Positions 53,590-57,622 of a DNA stretch of 57,622 nucleotides are shown piece after piece. Numbering within the stretch: position 1 is the stretch's first letter; each line of letters opens with the position of its first letter. The translations under genes and the position numbers were made by a program. Below the pieces are notes generated by a model, which did not search any database, was not told the DNA's origin, and saw only the letters and a list, made by a program, of their open reading frames with translations. This DNA is from an uncultured Pseudomonadota bacterium (GTDB lineage: Bacteria > Pseudomonadota > Gammaproteobacteria > Methylococcales > Methylomonadaceae), in contig CAINDC010000038.1 of the NCBI GenBank assembly GCA_903847275.1, positions 1 through 57,622 of the forward strand, read 5' to 3'.

Positions 53590-56500
53590 ATGTCAAACCA
53601 CGATTTAATTTCTCAACTTTCCAAACAACTTCAATTCTGTTTATCAAAAGACAGACATCTTTTAAAACGGCAGCTTGATTCATTACGACGCAATAAAAAA
53701 GCTGAACTTTCTGCATTTGAAGGTTTGCGAAATCGAATTGAAAAATCCGTTGCTGGTTTTCAAAAACGTCGCGCCAGTTTCCCCGCGTTAAATTTCCCCG
53801 ATTTGCCCGTCACAGGTAAAAAAGACGACATTGCCGAACTCATCAAAAACAATCAAGTCGTGATTATGTGCGGCGAAACAGGTTCAGGCAAAACCACGCA
53901 ATTACCGAAAATTTGTTTAGAAATTGGACGTGGCGCGGCGGGTTTTATCGGTCACACGCAACCGCGTCGAATTGCCGCGCGAACCGTTGCCGACAGAATT
54001 GCCGAAGAATTGGGCGAACCCATCGGCAAATCGGTCGGTTATAAAATTCGTTTCAATGATAAAACACACGCGGGTTCGTTGATTAAATTGATGACCGACG
54101 GGATTTTGCTCGCCGAATCACAAAACGATCCGTATCTCAGCCAATACGACACCATCATCATCGACGAAGCGCACGAGCGCAGTTTGAATATCGATTTTTT
54201 GCTCGGTTATTTGAAATGGTTATTACCCAAACGCCCCGATTTAAAAGTCATTGTCACGTCCGCAACCATCGACACCAAACGTTTTTCGGAACATTTCAAC
54301 AACGCGCCAATTATTGAAGTTTCAGGTCGGACGTATCCTGTTGAAATGCGTTATCACCCGATTGAAGAAAAAGAAGAAGAGAAAGACGACGAAACCACGG
54401 ACGATTTGCAAAATGCGATTTTAGACGCGGTTGATGAGTTGTATCGGGATTTGCGCGGCGATATTTTGATTTTTTTGACGGGTGAACACGAAATCCGCGA
54501 AACGACCGAATCGCTCAAAAAACACCATCCAAATCAATATGAAATTCTGCCGTTATATTCAAAACTCAGCGTCAGCGAACAAGAACGTGTTTTCAAACCC
54601 AAAGGTGGCAAAATTCGGATTGTGTTATCAACGAACGTCGCTGAAACGTCGTTGACCGTGCCGAACATTCGCGGCGTAATCGATACGGGACACGCGCGGA
54701 TTAGCCGTTACAGTCCAAAAAGTAAAATTCAACGTTTGCCGATTGAGCGCATTTCTCAATCTAGCGCAAATCAACGCGCGGGACGTTGTGGACGGGTTGC
54801 CGAAGGAATTTGTATTCGGTTGTATTCGCGCGAAGATTACGAAGCACGTCCTGAATTTACCGAACCCGAAATTATGCGGACGAATTTATCTGCCGTAATT
54901 TTGCAAATGACGGCGTTAAATTTGGGCGATATTGCCGATTTTCCGTTTATCGAACCGCCTGATGACAAAATGATTCGAGACGGCAAAACGTCTTTACTTG
55001 AAGTGAACGCGCTCGACAAATCGGGCAAACTCACCGAAATTGGCAAACAGCTTGCGAAATTCCCCACCGACCCAAAATTGGCGCGAATGCTGATTGCCGC
55101 GCAAGAACAAGTGTGTTTAAAAGAAGTCAGTATCATCGTGGCGGCGTTGAGTATTCAAGACCCGCGCGAAAAACCTGCTGATAAAATGCAACAAGCCGAT
55201 GCCAAACACATTGTGTTTCGTCATCCCGAATCCGATTTTTTGACCTTGCTCAATGTGTGGAACACGTTTGGCGAACAGCAAAAAAAGCTCTCAAATAACA
55301 AACTTCGCAAATACTGTTCGGATAATTTTCTGTCGTATATGCGAATGCGCGAATGGCATGACAATCACAGCCAAATTTTGCAGGTGCTGAAAGGCGATTT
55401 GAAAATGCACCCGAACGAAAACGACGCGAGTTATGACCAAATTCATCGTGCGTTGTTGACGGGTTTATTGTCGAACATCGGTTTTCGTCATGAACAATAT
55501 GAATATCTTGGCGGACGCGGATTGAAGTTTTTTATTTTCCCTGGTTCGGGTTTGCACAAATTACGTCCGAAATGGATTGTCGCCGCTGAACAAGTCGAAA
55601 CCAGCAAAGTTTATGCACGAACAGTGGCGCGAGTTGAACCCGAATGGATTGAAGATTGCGCCGCGCATTTGGTCAAACTCAATTATTACGACCCGCATTG
55701 GGAGAAAAAAAGTGCGCGTTGCATGGTGTATTCGCGCACGTTGTTACACGGTTTGACTTTGCAAGCGGGACGAAAATTGCCGTATGACCACGTTGACCCG
55801 AAAGCCGCGCGGGAGATTTTTATTCGCAGTGTGCTGGTTGACCACGATTATCACAGCAACGCACCGTTTTATGTGGCGAATCAAAAACTGCTCGAAGAAG
55901 TCGGTATGATTCAACACAAAGGGCGGCGTGTCGATTTGGTGGAAGATGAAGAGTGGTTGTATGCGTTTTATGACCACAAATTACCGCCTGAAATCGTCAG
56001 CGGCGTAACGCTCGACACTTGGCGAAAAAAAGTTGAACGTGAAAATAAACAGTTTTTGTTTTTAACCAAAGAAGATTTAACGCGCGAAAAAGGCGAGGAA
56101 TACGTCAACGAGTGGGATTTTCCTGACCATAAAAAAGTCGGCAAACTGACGATTGCGTTGCAATACCGTTTTGAACCTGGTCACGATGAAGACGGCGTGA
56201 CCGCAATCATTCCCGTGCATCAACTCAATCAAATTACACAAACGCCATTTGATTGGCTCGTGCCTGGAATGTTGGAAGAAAAATGTATTGCGCTGGTCAA
56301 AGCCTTGCCAAAAAATATTCGCAAACATTTTGTCCCCGTGCCTGAAACGGTGAAAAAGTGTTTAGAAATCGAACCCGATTTTAAAGGCGCGTTGGAAGAA
56401 TGGCTCGGTTATCGATTACGCAAATTGACCGACGAAGCCATTCCGCTGAATGCGTGGAGTTTCGACGGGTTGATTGACCATTTGAAAATGAATTTTCGGA

Positions 56501-57477
56501 TTGTGAACGATGATGGGCAACTGTTGGATTACGGGCGGGATTTGAAAAAATTGCAGGCAAAACACGTCACCAAAGCAGGCGAAAGTTTTGACCAAATCGC
56601 CGCCGATGAATTGAATTTCACGTGCTACATTCAATGGGCGTTTGATGATTTGCCTGAGCAATACAGTTTTATGCAAAAAGGACAGGCATTTATTGGTTAT
56701 CCCGCGTTAGTCGATGAAGGCGAAACGGTTGGGGTGAAAATTTTCGACACGCAACGCAAAGCCGAATTGCAACATCAAGCGGGTTTGATTCGGTTGTTTC
56801 AATTGCAACAGCGCAAAGAATGTACTTACGCGCTGAAAAATATCCCGAAAAATGCGGCGTTAGAACTGGCTTATAATCGTTTGTCGCAACATCCAATTTT
56901 GAAATCAGAACACGTTGCAGAGTATAAAAATGATTTGCTGACCTTAATTTTGAACAGCGTTTTTGTGGAAGGTAAAACGATACGCACCCAAGCCGCGTTT
57001 GAACAAAGTTTGAAAGAAAATAAAAGTTTGCTCGTTACGCGAGCGACTGAAATTGCGAACTTAGCGTTAGAAATTATGAAAAGTTGCGGCGAACTCAAAA
57101 CCAGTTTGCAACGCCTGAATGCGACTGACCCGCTGACAAAAAGCCTTGATGAACAACTGAATTATTTGATTTACGCGGGTTTTATTCGCACGATTCCGTT
57201 TGCTCAATTCAAACATTTGCCGCGTTATTTGAAGGCGATGCAATACCGTTTAGACAAACGCGATAACACGCCGCAAAAAGCCAATGAACTCGCGCGTTTT
57301 CAGATTCGTTATTGGAATTCGGTTTCGCAACGGCTGAAAAAAGAAATCGTTACGCCTGAAACGGAGGCATTTCGTTGGATGTTGGAAGAATTTGCGGTGT
57401 CGTTGTTCGCGCAACAGTTGAAAACCGCGATTGCTGTATCGGCGCAGCGGTTGGAGAAGGCTTGGGATTCAGTTTAA
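53590..57477 (+). CDS. hrpA: ATP-dependent RNA helicase HrpA
   Basis: A 1295-aa DEAH-box helicase acting on RNA, recently tied in E. coli to rescue of stalled ribosomes. It has Walker A GETGSGKT (95-102), TQPRRIAARTVADRIAEEL, DEAH in IIDEAHERSLN (about 193), SAT in VTSATIDT, and QRAGRCGR. The long C-terminal part (about 600-1295) is the HrpA-specific region. Length is close to E. coli HrpA (1300 aa). The gene appears to have more G/C-ending codons than neighbours. Start ATG 53590 is preceded by a weak ribosome site. Confidence 0.96.
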   Translation: MSNHDLISQLSKQLQFCLSKDRHLLKRQLDSLRRNKKAELSAFEGLRNRIEKSVAGFQKRRASFPALNFPDLPVTGKKDDIAELIKNNQVVIMCGETGSGKTTQLPKICLEIGRGAAGFIGHTQPRRIAARTVADRIAEELGEPIGKSVGYKIRFNDKTHAGSLIKLMTDGILLAESQNDPYLSQYDTIIIDEAHERSLNIDFLLGYLKWLLPKRPDLKVIVTSATIDTKRFSEHFNNAPIIEVSGRTYPVEMRYHPIEEKEEEKDDETTDDLQNAILDAVDELYRDLRGDILIFLTGEHEIRETTESLKKHHPNQYEILPLYSKLSVSEQERVFKPKGGKIRIVLSTNVAETSLTVPNIRGVIDTGHARISRYSPKSKIQRLPIERISQSSANQRAGRCGRVAEGICIRLYSREDYEARPEFTEPEIMRTNLSAVILQMTALNLGDIADFPFIEPPDDKMIRDGKTSLLEVNALDKSGKLTEIGKQLAKFPTDPKLARMLIAAQEQVCLKEVSIIVAALSIQDPREKPADKMQQADAKHIVFRHPESDFLTLLNVWNTFGEQQKKLSNNKLRKYCSDNFLSYMRMREWHDNHSQILQVLKGDLKMHPNENDASYDQIHRALLTGLLSNIGFRHEQYEYLGGRGLKFFIFPGSGLHKLRPKWIVAAEQVETSKVYARTVARVEPEWIEDCAAHLVKLNYYDPHWEKKSARCMVYSRTLLHGLTLQAGRKLPYDHVDPKAAREIFIRSVLVDHDYHSNAPFYVANQKLLEEVGMIQHKGRRVDLVEDEEWLYAFYDHKLPPEIVSGVTLDTWRKKVERENKQFLFLTKEDLTREKGEEYVNEWDFPDHKKVGKLTIALQYRFEPGHDEDGVTAIIPVHQLNQITQTPFDWLVPGMLEEKCIALVKALPKNIRKHFVPVPETVKKCLEIEPDFKGALEEWLGYRLRKLTDEAIPLNAWSFDGLIDHLKMNFRIVNDDGQLLDYGRDLKKLQAKHVTKAGESFDQIAADELNFTCYIQWAFDDLPEQYSFMQKGQAFIGYPALVDEGETVGVKIFDTQRKAELQHQAGLIRLFQLQQRKECTYALKNIPKNAALELAYNRLSQHPILKSEHVAEYKNDLLTLILNSVFVEGKTIRTQAAFEQSLKENKSLLVTRATEIANLALEIMKSCGELKTSLQRLNATDPLTKSLDEQLNYLIYAGFIRTIPFAQFKHLPRYLKAMQYRLDKRDNTPQKANELARFQIRYWNSVSQRLKKEIVTPETEAFRWMLEEFAVSLFAQQLKTAIAVSAQRLEKAWDSV

Positions 57478-57622
57478 TTTTTTGGTAACTACTCAGCCCC
57501 CTGACTTCAAAATAATACTTAAAAATCAATGCAATAAAAATATGGCAAAAATAACAACTGAAAGTTGAAACTTTGTCGCTTTATACAAATCAATAGGTTA
57601 TGAAATTTAAAATTTTAAGAAA
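57478..57622. other. Downstream region at the window end
   Basis: AT-rich, 145 bp. No terminator is convincing. An ATG at 57600 opens a frame (MKFKILR) that runs off the end, but seven codons are too few to call a gene. Confidence 0.3.

Noticed and set aside
57600-57622. Start of a new gene at the window end
   Set aside because: Only seven codons are visible and there is no clear ribosome site.

Overview
The window reads as a chromosomal segment of a low-GC gammaproteobacterium that assimilates C1 carbon through the ribulose monophosphate (RuMP) cycle, most likely a type I methylotroph or methanotroph of the Methylococcales kind. The basis is a 3-hexulose-6-phosphate synthase / 6-phospho-3-hexuloisomerase pair followed by transketolase and transaldolase, plus typical gammaproteobacterial genes (lpxK, kdsB, hda, glnS, hrpA, gyrA). 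No methane or methanol oxidation gene lies in the window, so the lifestyle is inferred. I see no rRNA, insertion sequence, prophage or CRISPR array.

Layout. 1-5.2 kb: 5' end of tilS, a Do-type periplasmic protease, an L,D-transpeptidase, tRNA-Thr(TGT), an exported nuclease, an unknown protein, a CvfB-like S1 protein and a HAMP-like membrane protein. 5.2-8.5 kb: a minus-strand envelope operon (lpxK, trm112-like, kdsB, a GT4 glycosyltransferase) with 4-bp overlaps. 8.5-12.4 kb: two voltage-gated-type K+ channels, one with two voltage-sensor domains in front of a single pore, around an unknown membrane-anchored protein. 12.5-19.5 kb: a surface/exported region with a 1255-aa RTX protein carrying two C-type lectin modules, an AraC regulator, an alpha/beta-hydrolase fused to a collagen-like tail, and a lipoprotein. 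Two identical 45-bp terminator copies end the RTX and collagen genes. 19.6-22.8 kb: an overlapping pair of large dynamin-like GTPases. 22.8-26.3 kb: metG and glnS, divergent.

26.3-32.1 kb: the RuMP cluster hps-phi-(terminator)-tkt-(terminator)-two unknown genes-tal. The two unknown genes encode proteins built on a repeated short motif, [G/S]V-x-[K/R]-Y-L: three copies behind a transmembrane segment in the first, nine in the second, which looks soluble. Their place between transketolase and transaldolase makes a scaffold or membrane tether for RuMP enzymes a reasonable hypothesis, and this is the most novel thing I see here.

32.1-38.9 kb: minus-strand housekeeping genes hda, a DUF2069-like gene, an arsC-like gene, ftsH, a split YeeE/YedE-type transporter pair and gyrA. 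39.3-53.5 kb: a compact chemosensory locus: a soluble receptor with two signalling tips and no sensor domain, a triple-CheW protein, CheB, a HEAT-repeat protein, CheR, CheY, a CheA with a long inserted region, a 77-aa STAS-like protein, CheY, a second receptor with an altered tip, CheY, a ParA-like ATPase and a PAS-PAS histidine kinase. No flagellar, pilus, cheZ or cheD gene is present, so it may control something other than swimming. 53.6-57.5 kb: hrpA.
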